Origin: Falsihalocynthiibacter sp042445055
GTDB taxonomy: Bacteria > Pseudomonadota > Alphaproteobacteria > Rhodobacterales > Rhodobacteraceae
DNA length: 64,000 nucleotides
Assembly: GCF_042445055.1 (NCBI RefSeq)
Contig: NZ_CP170339.1
Span: 62,001 to 126,000 of the forward strand
Direction: 5' to 3'
Of this stretch, positions 51,264-59,560 are shown one piece after another. Both the position numbers and the translations under genes were made by a program. The first letter of the stretch is position 1; each line of letters starts with the position of its first letter. Below the pieces are notes generated by a model. That model was given only the letters and a program-made list of their open reading frames with translations. It searched no databases and had not been told where the DNA came from.

Positions 51264-52559
51264 TTAGTAGTAACCAGCTTCTTGCATGATGGCGTCCGCT
51301 GCATTCTGTGCATCGGCGAGCGCCTCCTCAACTGTCTTGGCACCTGAGAGAGCAGCGGCCATTTCCTGCGCCACCGCAGAGCCCACTTCTGGGAACTCGG
51401 GGATCGCAGCGAATTGAACACCAACGTAAGGCTTTAGATCCGTTGATTCAGGTGCAGCAGATTCAATTGCGGCAAGCTCAGCCTCGGCAAAATCTGCGGC
51501 GGCCTGAAACTCTGGAATTGAGTAGGTCGAAGTACGCGTTCCTGTCGGAACCTTACCCCAGCCGAAATCAGCGTGATTGCCTACTGCTTGAATGTAATCC
51601 TTGGATGTTGCCCAAGCGATAAAGTCATTCGCAGCCTCGGCATTCGGTGATCCGGCAGGTACGGCCATCGCCCATGCCCACAACCAGTTCGCCCCAACAG
51701 GGTTACCGGCGTTCGGTGACTGCGCGTAAGCTACGCCATCGACTTCAAGGAAAGATGCGGCGATCGTAGCGTCAATCCAGATACCACATTTTCCTTCGTT
51801 ATAGAGCGCGAGAATCTCGTTGAATGAGTTACCCTCAGAACCTGGAGGGCCATATGTTCCAAGCAGATCAACATAGAAATTGATCGCGGAGTTCCATTCT
51901 TCGCTATCAAGCTGTGGACGACCTTCGGCATCAAACCATGCGCCACCGTATGAGTTCACAACCGTGGTGATAAACGCCATGTTATCACCCCAACCCGGCT
52001 TACCACGCAGGCAAACGCCATAGACGCCATTGTCCGGATCGTGGATCGCTGCAGCGGCGGCCTTTACGTTTTCCCAGCTATCGTTGTCTGCTATCGAGAC
52101 GCCCGCCGCGTCGGTCAAATCCTTGCGGTACATAACCATAGAGCTCTCACCATAGAACGGAGCCGCATAAAGTGTACCATCCGCAGAGAGGCCATCACGG
52201 ATTGCCGGAAGCAAATCGTCGACATCATAGTCATCGCCAAAATTCAGTGGCTCAATCCAACCAGCTTGCCCCCAGATCGGGGCTTCTTGCATACCGATGT
52301 TGATAATGTCGTACTGTCCGCCACCCGTTGCAGTGTCAGAAGTTACCTGCTCGCGCAGAACACCTTCTTCAAGTGATACCCAGTTTAGGGCAATGCCTGT
52401 TTCCTCGGTATAGGCTTCGGCGACGGTTTGCATATTGATCATATGGCCGTTGTTGACGATCGCAATCGTCAGTTCGGTCGCCTCATCAGCGGCAAGTGTA
52501 CTACCTGCTCCGATCAGCGTGAGCGCAGTAGCGCCATAAAGTGCGTTCCTGATAGACAT
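51264..52559 (-). CDS. smoE: Polyol ABC importer binding protein (SmoE)
   Basis: 431 residues. Signal peptide of about 23 residues (GATALTLIGAGSTLAADEA). Family 1 binding protein; NNGHMINMQTVAEAYTEETGI and PGWGDNMAFITTVVNSYGGAWF are typical of mannitol/sorbitol binders. First gene of smoEFGK-mtlK. A palindrome (52629-52642) matching one in front of the lacI-type gene lies 70 bases before its ATG. Confidence 0.93.
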   Translation of the reverse strand: MSIRNALYGATALTLIGAGSTLAADEATELTIAIVNNGHMINMQTVAEAYTEETGIALNWVSLEEGVLREQVTSDTATGGGQYDIINIGMQEAPIWGQAGWIEPLNFGDDYDVDDLLPAIRDGLSADGTLYAAPFYGESSMVMYRKDLTDAAGVSIADNDSWENVKAAAAAIHDPDNGVYGVCLRGKPGWGDNMAFITTVVNSYGGAWFDAEGRPQLDSEEWNSAINFYVDLLGTYGPPGSEGNSFNEILALYNEGKCGIWIDATIAASFLEVDGVAYAQSPNAGNPVGANWLWAWAMAVPAGSPNAEAANDFIAWATSKDYIQAVGNHADFGWGKVPTGTRTSTYSIPEFQAAADFAEAELAAIESAAPESTDLKPYVGVQFAAIPEFPEVGSAVAQEMAAALSGAKTVEEALADAQNAADAIMQEAGYY

Positions 52560-52628
52560 CCTAGTCCTCCCAAAGTTGGATGATTTCTAAAATGCTAGCG
52601 ACAAACCTGACGCGAAGTCAATAAATTA

Positions 52629-52642
52629 TTTACACGCGTAAA
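52629..52642. promoter_or_regulatory. LacI-type operator upstream of smoE
   Basis: TTTACACGCGTAAA: arms TTTAC/GTAAA around a central CG step, the same pattern as at 53770-53785. LacI-family sites are even palindromes with central CG. Placed between the regulator stop and smoE, in promoter position. Confidence 0.75.
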
Positions 52643-52674
52643 GTTTTGGATTACTTTATCTCGAAATCAATGCC

Positions 52675-53706
52675 TTATGCAGACCCTCTTAGAACCAATT
52701 GTCCGTCGAACAATGAAATCTCGCGGTCAGTTGAGCTGTTGTCAACGTCGATAAGCTTAAGAATCGTCTCGACCGATCGCGCAGCAATCGAGTCATAATC
52801 CTGTGAAATAGTCGTCAGACTCGGGCACGTAAACTTCGAGAATGGATGATCGTCATGCCCCGCAACCCGCAGCGCACTCCCTGCTCCAAGTCCAACTCTA
52901 AGACCGCTCTCGAATGCAGCAGAAAGCACGCCGATCGCCAACCGATCATTTGAACATAGCACTGTATTCGTTGCGAATTGGTGCTCGCTGAGCGCCTTAG
53001 ACGCACCACGAAAACCAATCTCTTCAAAGTCCCAACCTTCGCCTTCGACCTGTATCAACTGTGGCTCGTGGCCCAGTCGTTCCATAGCAGCGATATACGC
53101 GGTTCGACGCTTGTAAGCGTTCGGGTTAATCGGATTTTTCATTTCAAAGAACACGGGCGGCTCGCCGCTGCGACAGAGATAGTCGACAATCAAGCCAATG
53201 CTTTGTCTGTTGTCAGACCCGAAAAATGCCTCTCCTACGCCGTCAAGATTCGCGTCGAAGAGAACTGTGGGGAACTCGTCGGCAAATGCGGCCACGCTTG
53301 CCTGATCCGACACACGCCCTAGCGGAGCCAGCAGCAAACCGGCCGGTTTGATCGCGCGCAAACTTTCGAGATTGGTGCGTTCTTGCTCTGGGCCACCGTG
53401 GGAACTTAGCAAGAGAGGATTAAACCCCGCCTCGACGATCAAGCTCTCAATTGTTCGCGCAATCGCGGCAAAAAACGGGTCGGTCAAGTTTGGCACAACA
53501 AGCCCGATGTTCTTGGTTTGGCGACGGTTCTGGTTGATCGCATAGATATTGGGCCGGTAATCATATTGCTCTAGCGCCGCTTCGATACGCGCGCGCGTCG
53601 AGGCGCGGACACTTGCAGGATCGTTAAAATACTTCGAGAGCGTTGGCCGCGAAATCCCACTTACCGAGGCGAAATCTTCCATGTTTTTGATCTTCGCGTC
53701 GTTCAT
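52675..53706 (-). CDS. LacI-family repressor of the polyol operon
   Basis: 343 residues. N-terminal HTH with hinge (MEDFASVSGISRPTLSKYFNDPASVRASTRARIEAAL), then a periplasmic-binding-protein-like effector domain (NIGLVVPNLTDPFFAAIARTIE; VAGHDDHPFSKFTCPSLTTISQDYDSIAARSVE). The HTH begins about residue 8, normal for the family. ATG 53706 is used; a TTG at 53712 is possible. Same strand as the smo operon, immediately upstream; matching operators before both imply self-control and control of smoE. Effector probably a polyol. Confidence 0.92.
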   Translation of the reverse strand: MNDAKIKNMEDFASVSGISRPTLSKYFNDPASVRASTRARIEAALEQYDYRPNIYAINQNRRQTKNIGLVVPNLTDPFFAAIARTIESLIVEAGFNPLLLSSHGGPEQERTNLESLRAIKPAGLLLAPLGRVSDQASVAAFADEFPTVLFDANLDGVGEAFFGSDNRQSIGLIVDYLCRSGEPPVFFEMKNPINPNAYKRRTAYIAAMERLGHEPQLIQVEGEGWDFEEIGFRGASKALSEHQFATNTVLCSNDRLAIGVLSAAFESGLRVGLGAGSALRVAGHDDHPFSKFTCPSLTTISQDYDSIAARSVETILKLIDVDNSSTDREISLFDGQLVLRGSA

Positions 53707-54030
53707 TTTCAATCTCTGCCCTTCGTCTGTGTCTTGATCAGCGCTATCTTTACAGCGACCTCATTATAAATTTACGCGCGTAAATACTTCGCATCAATCC
53801 GAAAATTTTCAAACAATGCCGCATTCTTGCGGAACGCAGTGATTGCCGCTACCATCTAACGTGTTGGTTCAAGAATATTATCTACAACTGAGTCCCCGTT
53901 TCGCGCGATTGCATTCAAGCTTTTTGCGTTCGAGTTTAAGACGAACTCAAGCCACCAATTATCAAGTCCCGCCTAATCGCCATCTGCGCGACCCATTACA
54001 TTTAACAAATAATAATGAGGAGACACCAAG
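53707..54030. other. 324-base intergenic region with divergent promoters
   Basis: Holds the LacI-type operator at 53770-53785 for the repressor gene on the left. The rest, about 240 bases before the secreted-protein gene, has no reading frame or hairpin I can support; GAGGAGAC at its right end is the ribosome site for 54031. Confidence 0.7.
53770..53785. promoter_or_regulatory. LacI-type operator upstream of the repressor gene
   Basis: Perfect 16-bp palindrome ATTTACGCGCGTAAAT, 64 bases before ATG 53706 on the minus strand. Shares the TTTAC..GTAAA arms with the site before smoE. Confidence 0.8.
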
Positions 54031-54648
54031 ATGATTTCCACCAAACTTATCAACGCAGCGCTGATAGTTGGCTTCGTATCTACCGCGAGCGCACAGGACA
54101 CGAGCATGAGCTTCTTTATCACCAGCGTAAATCCTGGACAGGGCGCCGACCTTGGCGGACTTGAGGGGGCGGACGCTCACTGTACCGCACTCGCCGAAGC
54201 CGCGGGCAGCACAGGGAAAACATGGGCTGCATATCTTTCTTCTAGTAGCGAAAACGCACGCGACCGGATTGGCGCGGGGCCATGGGTGAACGCCAACGGC
54301 GTGACGGTTGCAACGGATGTGGACGACCTGCACAGCGAGGCGAATAAACTCAGCAAAGTGAATTCACTCAGCGAGTCAGGTGAGATTATCAACGGCCGCG
54401 GCGATGATCCGAACCGCCACGATATTCTAACAGGATCGGCAGAGGACGGAACACTATCTGGTGACGCATGCATGGACTGGAGTAGCAGCGACAGCTCAGG
54501 CTCTGCTATGGTTGGGCATCACGACAGAACCGGAGGTGGCGACAGCCCCACATCGTGGAATTCCGCTCACGGCTCGCGCGGTTGCAGCCTCGAAGACTTG
54601 CGCGGCACAGGTGGTGACGGGCTCTTCTACTGCTTTGCTGTTAACTAG
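54031..54648 (+). CDS. Secreted lectin-like (DUF1554-like) protein
   Basis: 205 residues. Signal peptide of about 21 residues (LINAALIVGFVSTASA). Mature part: GADAHCTALAEAAGSTGKTWAAYLSSSSENARDRI, resembling DUF1554 / endostatin-like C-type lectin folds, with four cysteines (C51, C147, C185, C201) that could make two disulfides. Probably periplasmic or extracellular and ligand-binding; the ligand is unknown. GAGGAGAC precedes the ATG. Next in line are a Tat protein and a heme membrane protein, with a 153-base gap. Confidence 0.75.
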   Translation: MISTKLINAALIVGFVSTASAQDTSMSFFITSVNPGQGADLGGLEGADAHCTALAEAAGSTGKTWAAYLSSSSENARDRIGAGPWVNANGVTVATDVDDLHSEANKLSKVNSLSESGEIINGRGDDPNRHDILTGSAEDGTLSGDACMDWSSSDSSGSAMVGHHDRTGGGDSPTSWNSAHGSRGCSLEDLRGTGGDGLFYCFAVN

Positions 54649-54801
54649 CGTCTTTGGTGCGAGCGTTCTCACGGACTTGTGTCGTCTATTTATCGGTTGG
54701 ACGCTCGCTCCGCCTCGGATTGAGGCCAAAAACACGCTATAGTGGCCCCGTCGTCACTATTTCTTCTAACTCATGGTTCGCACCGCTAAGGGAGAAAACC
54801 A

Positions 54802-55287
54802 ATGCCGAAAATTCTTGATCGTCGAGGCATGATCGCCACAGGTTGCGCCGCTGTTGCAATGGGATCTACGGACCTTTTGAGCGCAGCTTATGCCAATGGC
54901 CTTAAACCGACCCCATCGATGCGCGGAGGTGCAAATAACTACCTGCCCGGTGCACCCATTGTCGAGAAAATTGGTGGCGGCGGATTTTGGATGAGAGGCA
55001 CAGTTCGCCGTGCCGGAGATGGCGCACCGCTCGCTGGCCAACGCATTCAGATTTGGGCACATACTACCGAAGGATACGAGCGCGACCCTCACAGCCACGG
55101 CGCAACGCAGACCGATGCCAATGGCGTGTTCCGTCTAGAGATGCCTCAAATCGTTCCGGCATTTGGACAGGCGCACGGTCATCTTGCTTGTGACGGCGAC
55201 GAATTCGAAACGGTTTTCCTGCGGCCAGTCATGAAAAGCTCCAAAGACACCAGCCTAGAGGCGCATTTCGTCCTTCTGCCGGTTTAA
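54802..55287 (+). CDS. Tat-exported intradiol dioxygenase-like protein
   Basis: 161 residues. Twin-arginine signal DRRGMIATGCAAVAMG at residues 6-21. The body matches the beta-sandwich of protocatechuate/catechol dioxygenases: GTVRRAGDGAPLAGQRIQIW, TDANGVFRLEMP, then AHGHLA and ETVFLRP. Of the four iron ligands, a tyrosine (Y92) and the HxH-like H125/H127 are plausible, but the second tyrosine seems replaced (VFRLE). Shorter than catalytic family members. It may be a non-catalytic or altered periplasmic enzyme. AAGGGAG precedes the ATG; three bases from the next gene. Confidence 0.75.
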   Translation: MPKILDRRGMIATGCAAVAMGSTDLLSAAYANGLKPTPSMRGGANNYLPGAPIVEKIGGGGFWMRGTVRRAGDGAPLAGQRIQIWAHTTEGYERDPHSHGATQTDANGVFRLEMPQIVPAFGQAHGHLACDGDEFETVFLRPVMKSSKDTSLEAHFVLLPV

Positions 55288-55290
55288 TTT

Positions 55291-55926
55291 ATGCCCCAGC
55301 GCCCAACGAGCCTTACCCGCAATCTGCTAGTGTGGGCCACGATAATCGCCGCAGTATTTGTCCCAATCATTACTGCCGCGATGAGTCCCCTCCTCGCGTG
55401 GCGTGACCCAATCTACATCACGGGCGGGTTTGCAGGCATCATCGCGATGGCGTTTATGCTGGTGCAACCATTGCTTGCGCGCGGGCAACTCCCCGGATTT
55501 TCAGTACAACGAAGTCGTCGTATACATCGCTGGACGGGATTGTTGCTGACGCTCGCTGTCGCGGTTCACGTGATATGTCTATGGATAACGAGCCCACCCG
55601 ATATGATCGACGCGCTTCTTTTCGTTTCGCCGACACCGTTTTCCACATGGGGCGTAATCGGCATGTGGGCGATATTCGCGGCGGCACTAGTTGCGCTTCT
55701 GCGCAAGCCACTGCGCCTTAAATGGCGAACAACTCGGACATTTCACATTGGTTTGGTTTTGGTGGCGGTCACGGCCAGCGTAATACATGCCCTCCAGATT
55801 GAGGGCACAATGCTGACTGCGCCAAAAATTATGCTCTGCGCACTTGTGTCATTTGCTGTGTTGCGAGCCGTAGCTGGCATCATCAAAGCGCCCAACGTTC
55901 GCACGCAAGATGCCGATCAGCACTAA
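55291..55926 (+). CDS. Ferric reductase-like heme b membrane protein
   Basis: 211 residues with six helices. H79 and H93 in one helix and H152 and H166 in another, each pair 14 apart (HX13H), give two stacked b-heme sites as in the ferric reductase/NOX/MsrQ superfamily. There is no FAD/NAD domain, so it works with another redox partner, probably the Tat protein encoded three bases upstream. An MsrQ-like role with a periplasmic enzyme is an attractive parallel, but the partner here is intradiol-like, not MsrP. Ends in a strong terminator. Confidence 0.82.
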   Translation: MPQRPTSLTRNLLVWATIIAAVFVPIITAAMSPLLAWRDPIYITGGFAGIIAMAFMLVQPLLARGQLPGFSVQRSRRIHRWTGLLLTLAVAVHVICLWITSPPDMIDALLFVSPTPFSTWGVIGMWAIFAAALVALLRKPLRLKWRTTRTFHIGLVLVAVTASVIHALQIEGTMLTAPKIMLCALVSFAVLRAVAGIIKAPNVRTQDADQH

Positions 55927-55928
55927 TA

Positions 55929-55988
55929 AAAAGAGGCAAGGCGCATAACGAATGCGTACTGGTTTTCGCTAGCGCCTTGCCTCTTTTT
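55929..55988. terminator. Bidirectional terminator with long stem
   Basis: Sixteen perfect pairs, AAAAGAGGCAAGGCGC with GCGCCTTGCCTCTTTT, 27-base loop, A run on the left and T run on the right. Lies between the convergent heme-protein and barrel genes. Confidence 0.88.
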
Positions 55989-56000
55989 TGTCTGAGGGTT

Positions 56001-56543
56001 TTAGAAATTATACCCTACGCGAAACTGGATTGTCGTCGCGTCGACATCAATTCCAGTGTCGTTGAAATCGTCGAATTTGTGGTAGAGAAGCTCTGTACCA
56101 ACGGTATATCCGCCGCTCATTTTGACGTCATAACCGATACCGAACAAATACCCATCACTATCGCCCAACGTATCTGTGTCAGCGCGCGCCCAACCAGCCG
56201 TCGCATATAGCAGGCCGTTGTTCATTTTATAGCCAGCACGAACTTTGGCACGAATGACGTTCTCAACCTCTGCTGCACCAGAAAGGTCAATGCTCGCCAT
56301 GTCGTAATCAAGACCACCACCGACGACCCAATCGCCTAGATCATAGTCGTAACCCGCGATGATACCGCCTATAATGTCGTCACCATCGACACCATCCAAG
56401 CTTGTTCCGACATCGGCGTAACCAAGTTGCGCACCGATGTAACCACCCGTCCAGTCGTTGTAGGACGTATACGCACTCTGAGCCAGAACCGGCGCTGCCG
56501 AAAGCGCGAGCCCACCAGAAAGAAATACTATTTTCTTCAACAT
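56001..56543 (-). CDS. Outer-membrane beta-barrel protein
   Basis: 180 residues. Signal peptide of 22 residues (LKKIVFLSGGLALSAAPVLAQ), then eight alternating strands beginning WTGGYIGAQLGYADVG and ending in FRVGYNF, the terminal phenylalanine signal for barrel assembly. Opa/Omp25-like eight-strand porin family. GGAGG precedes ATG 56543; the longer frame to 56555 is not needed. Single gene; expression control not visible. Confidence 0.88.
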   Translation of the reverse strand: MLKKIVFLSGGLALSAAPVLAQSAYTSYNDWTGGYIGAQLGYADVGTSLDGVDGDDIIGGIIAGYDYDLGDWVVGGGLDYDMASIDLSGAAEVENVIRAKVRAGYKMNNGLLYATAGWARADTDTLGDSDGYLFGIGYDVKMSGGYTVGTELLYHKFDDFNDTGIDVDATTIQFRVGYNF

Positions 56544-56656
56544 TTCAGCCTCCATTTAAATAACTATTAAACTCTCTACGTAGCGAAGAGGCGACTGGAT
56601 CAGTTTTTCTCAATAAATATTGCTCGGTCGCCCACCTGAGCACAGCGGATTGCTTG

Positions 56657-56685
56657 GGAGTGCGCGTGCGAACCCGCCGCACTCC
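56657..56685. other. Hairpin between the barrel gene and the 93-residue gene
   Basis: GGAGTGCG/CGCACTCC, eight pairs, 13-base loop; no T tract. It lies past the stop of the minus-strand gene at 56714 and before the barrel promoter. Confidence 0.4.
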
Positions 56686-56713
56686 GCCACATCATTTAAG
56701 GTGTCTATGCGGT

Positions 56714-56995
56714 TTAGAAATCATCAAGCTCGGGGACGTTTCCCAGTCTTACGAGAAAAACCGGAGCACTGACTTCACCAGAGCTAAGATCTTCCTCGAC
56801 TGAATAGGCGTCCGCACCGGCGCATCCTTCGGCGCGCGCTTCCCTTTCGGCGCGCTCCTGTGCCTGAGAGGCTGTCGTGTACTGAAACTGTTTGCCAATT
56901 TTCAAGACGGCAAGTCCTTCGCGCCCCTCAATCTTTTCAACATATGTCTGACAGATATAGTGACGCTTTGTTGTGCTCTCGTCGTGTTGTGCCAT
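56714..56995 (-). CDS. Small hydrophilic protein, unknown
   Basis: 93 residues. Basic N-terminal half (RHYICQTYVEKIEGREGLAVLKIGKQFQYTTASQAQERAEREARAEGCAGADAYSV) and an acidic C-terminus. Two cysteines. AAGGATC precedes the ATG. No domain recognised; cytoplasmic by composition. Upstream on the same strand is another small unknown (39-base gap), so the two may be co-transcribed. Confidence 0.7.
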   Translation of the reverse strand: MAQHDESTTKRHYICQTYVEKIEGREGLAVLKIGKQFQYTTASQAQERAEREARAEGCAGADAYSVEEDLSSGEVSAPVFLVRLGNVPELDDF

Positions 56996-57034
56996 CGAAA
57001 GATCCTTACATGAGGCGGGTCGGCTATTTGCGAA

Positions 57035-57262
57035 TTAACGCATTGGGGTCGGTTTAGTTTTTCTCGGTTTGCGCGTTTCAGAAGCGGGTGCTGTGCTGGC
57101 TTCTCTTTCGAGGCGAGCTTTGCGCAAGCGCGTGATCTTTGCTTGCCGTATTTCGGCTTCTTCGTCGACCATTTTTCTTACAACACGAGTCGTCTTGTCC
57201 AAAATGGTTTCAGGTTTGGCCTTGTAGGCTTTGAACATTGATTTTTCTGGCGGTTTCACCAT
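57035..57262 (-). CDS. Small basic helical protein, unknown
   Basis: 75 residues, about one third lysine or arginine, predicted as one long helix (KTTRVVRKMVDEEAEIRQAKITRLRKARLEREAS) with a flexible proline-rich basic end. GGAG precedes ATG 57262. Composition suggests nucleic-acid or membrane-surface contact. It follows the racemase gene after 34 bases on the same strand. Confidence 0.65.
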   Translation of the reverse strand: MVKPPEKSMFKAYKAKPETILDKTTRVVRKMVDEEAEIRQAKITRLRKARLEREASTAPASETRKPRKTKPTPMR

Positions 57263-57296
57263 TTTTCTATCTCCTCTGTGTTTGTGTCGTGTGCCT

Positions 57297-58418
57297 CTAG
57301 TGCAGCGCCAGATGCGCATGGCTTCGCTGAGCGTGCCGCGAATATGTCGAAGGTGACTCGTGAATTAGTGCTGTTTCCACGTCTGGCGCCGCCATTGCAT
57401 GCATCAGCGCGCTGTAGTTCATTTGAAATTTCACCTCGGACCCAACTTCGAAAGCCGCACTCTCAGTACCAATTACAAGATGATCGCTGGTGGCGCCGAT
57501 CAAGTCGTGCGCAAACGGCATTATAAGCCCCTCAATATCGGTATCCTGCTTACCAAGCGCCAGGATCAAACGCGTCGTATCTCGTTGTTTTGGAACAAGG
57601 CGAAGTATTGCAATAGCGGGATCAACAAGTGCCACAACTGGCGCAACGGATTTTGTCTCTGCCTCAATCACTTCGGCAACAAGTGTAAAGGCGTCCGTGT
57701 GCATCCCGCGAATTTGATTGCCGGTGACGGGGTCCACACCCAGAAGTATCGCCTCTCCCACCCTAAGATTATTTACGCGCCCCGCCGCAGGTACATTCAA
57801 GGCCCACTGCAGGTTTGAAGAGTTCCCGCCCGACACGATCTTGAGGGGTTTGCCACAAACATTCTCTATTTCAGTTGCCAACCTCGACAGCGCGGCCATT
57901 TGCGCGTTCGTAGGGCCAGCGTCGCTTAAGCAGGCAAAGTTCGCACCAATCCCGCTTAAAGTTACGCCCGACATATTGGTGATCTGTCGCGCAATATTGG
58001 CCAAGGTCGTTGGCGATACGCCCTCACGGCCATCGCCCATCTCCAGCATGAGAATTACGCCATGAACCCGCTTTAACTGAACGGCCGCCGCCGCCAGAGC
58101 GGTGATGACAGCGACCTCTGTGTTGAGGCTTTCTTCACAGTGCTGAACCACCTGCTTTGCTTGGCTTAAAATCGGTGTTCGTATCAATGTGATCGCGCCA
58201 GTCATGCCCGCGGCGCGTAACCGTCGAACATTACTCATTCGAGAGTCCGCAAGCCCGCTAGCTCCCCCATCCAGCATGGCCTGCGCGATGGCAGGATGTC
58301 CGCAAAACGCCTTGGTCACGCCTGTGACGCTTACCCCGCGCTGCTTCAACCGCCGAACAATCACCCCTGTGTTGAAGCGTATCTTGCTCAGGTCCACATC
58401 TACGCGCGGTGTGGTCAT
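57297..58418 (-). CDS. PLP-dependent alanine/ornithine racemase-like enzyme
   Basis: 373 residues. Fold type III PLP barrel: the Schiff-base lysine is in GVSVTGVTKAFCGHP near residue 36, and the phosphate-binding and hinge blocks are KIVSGGNSSNLQWAL and NNLRVGEAILLGVDP. It belongs to the YhfX/Orr side of the alanine racemase family rather than Alr/DadX. It would interconvert or otherwise act on an amino acid. ATGA overlap with the DUF1611 gene means coupled translation and a shared pathway. Substrate unknown. Confidence 0.83.
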   Translation of the reverse strand: MTTPRVDVDLSKIRFNTGVIVRRLKQRGVSVTGVTKAFCGHPAIAQAMLDGGASGLADSRMSNVRRLRAAGMTGAITLIRTPILSQAKQVVQHCEESLNTEVAVITALAAAAVQLKRVHGVILMLEMGDGREGVSPTTLANIARQITNMSGVTLSGIGANFACLSDAGPTNAQMAALSRLATEIENVCGKPLKIVSGGNSSNLQWALNVPAAGRVNNLRVGEAILLGVDPVTGNQIRGMHTDAFTLVAEVIEAETKSVAPVVALVDPAIAILRLVPKQRDTTRLILALGKQDTDIEGLIMPFAHDLIGATSDHLVIGTESAAFEVGSEVKFQMNYSALMHAMAAPDVETALIHESPSTYSRHAQRSHAHLALH

Positions 58419-59560
58419 ATCGCGACCGCAGGGACGCGTTGTTGCAAGCTGGGGTACGCCGTAAGGACCATAGACAGCAAATGAGACACGGGTCGGCTTA
58501 GGGCATCCGTGACTGGAAGGTCCAACTCCCGCGATTGAACTGCGATCGTGTCGGTGATCTCTAGTTCCGACATCCCCTCATGGTTCAGCGTTACGCCTAT
58601 GACCTTTGTATTGGCAAACGCCTCGATCAAGGCAATCTCATTCGCAGCGCTTGGCATTGGCATAGTCGGGAAGTCACAGCGGTGCTTTCGCTTGGGTGCG
58701 TGTTGAAGGATGACGGCGTCGGGCTGGCTACCACGCAAAATGAAAGCGGATGTGCAAAACGCAGGATGGCTAAGCGCGCCCTGCCCCTCGATCAGGATAA
58801 CTGCTGGCTGTTCACCATCGGAGGCCGCGACAATCGCCCCCTCAAGCTCCCCGCAACAAAACTGGGGCGGAACAGCGTCCATCGCCACACCATACTTCGC
58901 GCCCTGCATCAGTCCCGTTTGCCCTGTGCCGACCAGAACCGTCTTGATCCCTTTAGCATTCAGTGCACGCGCCAGTACCGTTGCGGTCGTCCGCTTACCG
59001 ATCGCGCAGTCAGTCCCAAGAACCGCGATGCGCAAGGCATCAACCGACGCGACGCTCCCATCAAACAGGCGCATATCCTTGCTGGGCTTTGGTTTGCGAA
59101 TATCTCGAATGGTGACTTTTCTCTGGTCCGCGAAGGCGGAAATCTCTTCATCGTCACTCAAATACTCATGCAGCCCGCTAACGATGTTCATACCAAGCGC
59201 GATTGCATCAAGAATGACGTCGCGATCCATCTGCGAGAGTTTTCCCGTCGAAGGTGCCATCCCATAAATCATCGTATCGGGTATCGTGGCCTCATGCGCG
59301 ACGGCAGCGTCAATATCTGCAAAAATCGGAATGTTGTTCGGTACGCGGTCAAGGACCAATCCGCTGTCCTTACCTTGATGCAAACTGTCTATTACCGACA
59401 CTATTCGGTAAGCAATGCTGTGCCGCACAAGCCCATTTGCAGTCTTGCCATCGACCTCGGCGAAGTTCCCCTCGCAATATACGATCGCAGAAGGTGGTGG
59501 CGCTTGCGCACCCCTAACGGAACGACGGATCGTATCGGCCGCCTTTAGTTCGTTTTCCAT
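58415..59560 (-). CDS. DUF1611 (DgcN-like) P-loop protein
   Basis: 381 residues. N-terminal Rossmann-like domain (MIYGMAPSTGKLSQMDRDVIL), then a C-terminal P-loop domain with GTDCAIGKRTT at 182-192 and ILIEGQGALSHPAF, the hallmark pair of DUF1611. One member, DgcN, acetylates D-glutamate as the start of D-amino acid use, together with the enolase-fold DgcA. Here the partner is a PLP racemase-like enzyme instead. AAGGAATAAAC precedes the ATG. First gene of a two-gene unit. Confidence 0.85.
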   Translation of the reverse strand: MENELKAADTIRRSVRGAQAPPPSAIVYCEGNFAEVDGKTANGLVRHSIAYRIVSVIDSLHQGKDSGLVLDRVPNNIPIFADIDAAVAHEATIPDTMIYGMAPSTGKLSQMDRDVILDAIALGMNIVSGLHEYLSDDEEISAFADQRKVTIRDIRKPKPSKDMRLFDGSVASVDALRIAVLGTDCAIGKRTTATVLARALNAKGIKTVLVGTGQTGLMQGAKYGVAMDAVPPQFCCGELEGAIVAASDGEQPAVILIEGQGALSHPAFCTSAFILRGSQPDAVILQHAPKRKHRCDFPTMPMPSAANEIALIEAFANTKVIGVTLNHEGMSELEITDTIAVQSRELDLPVTDALSRPVSHLLSMVLTAYPSLQQRVPAVAI

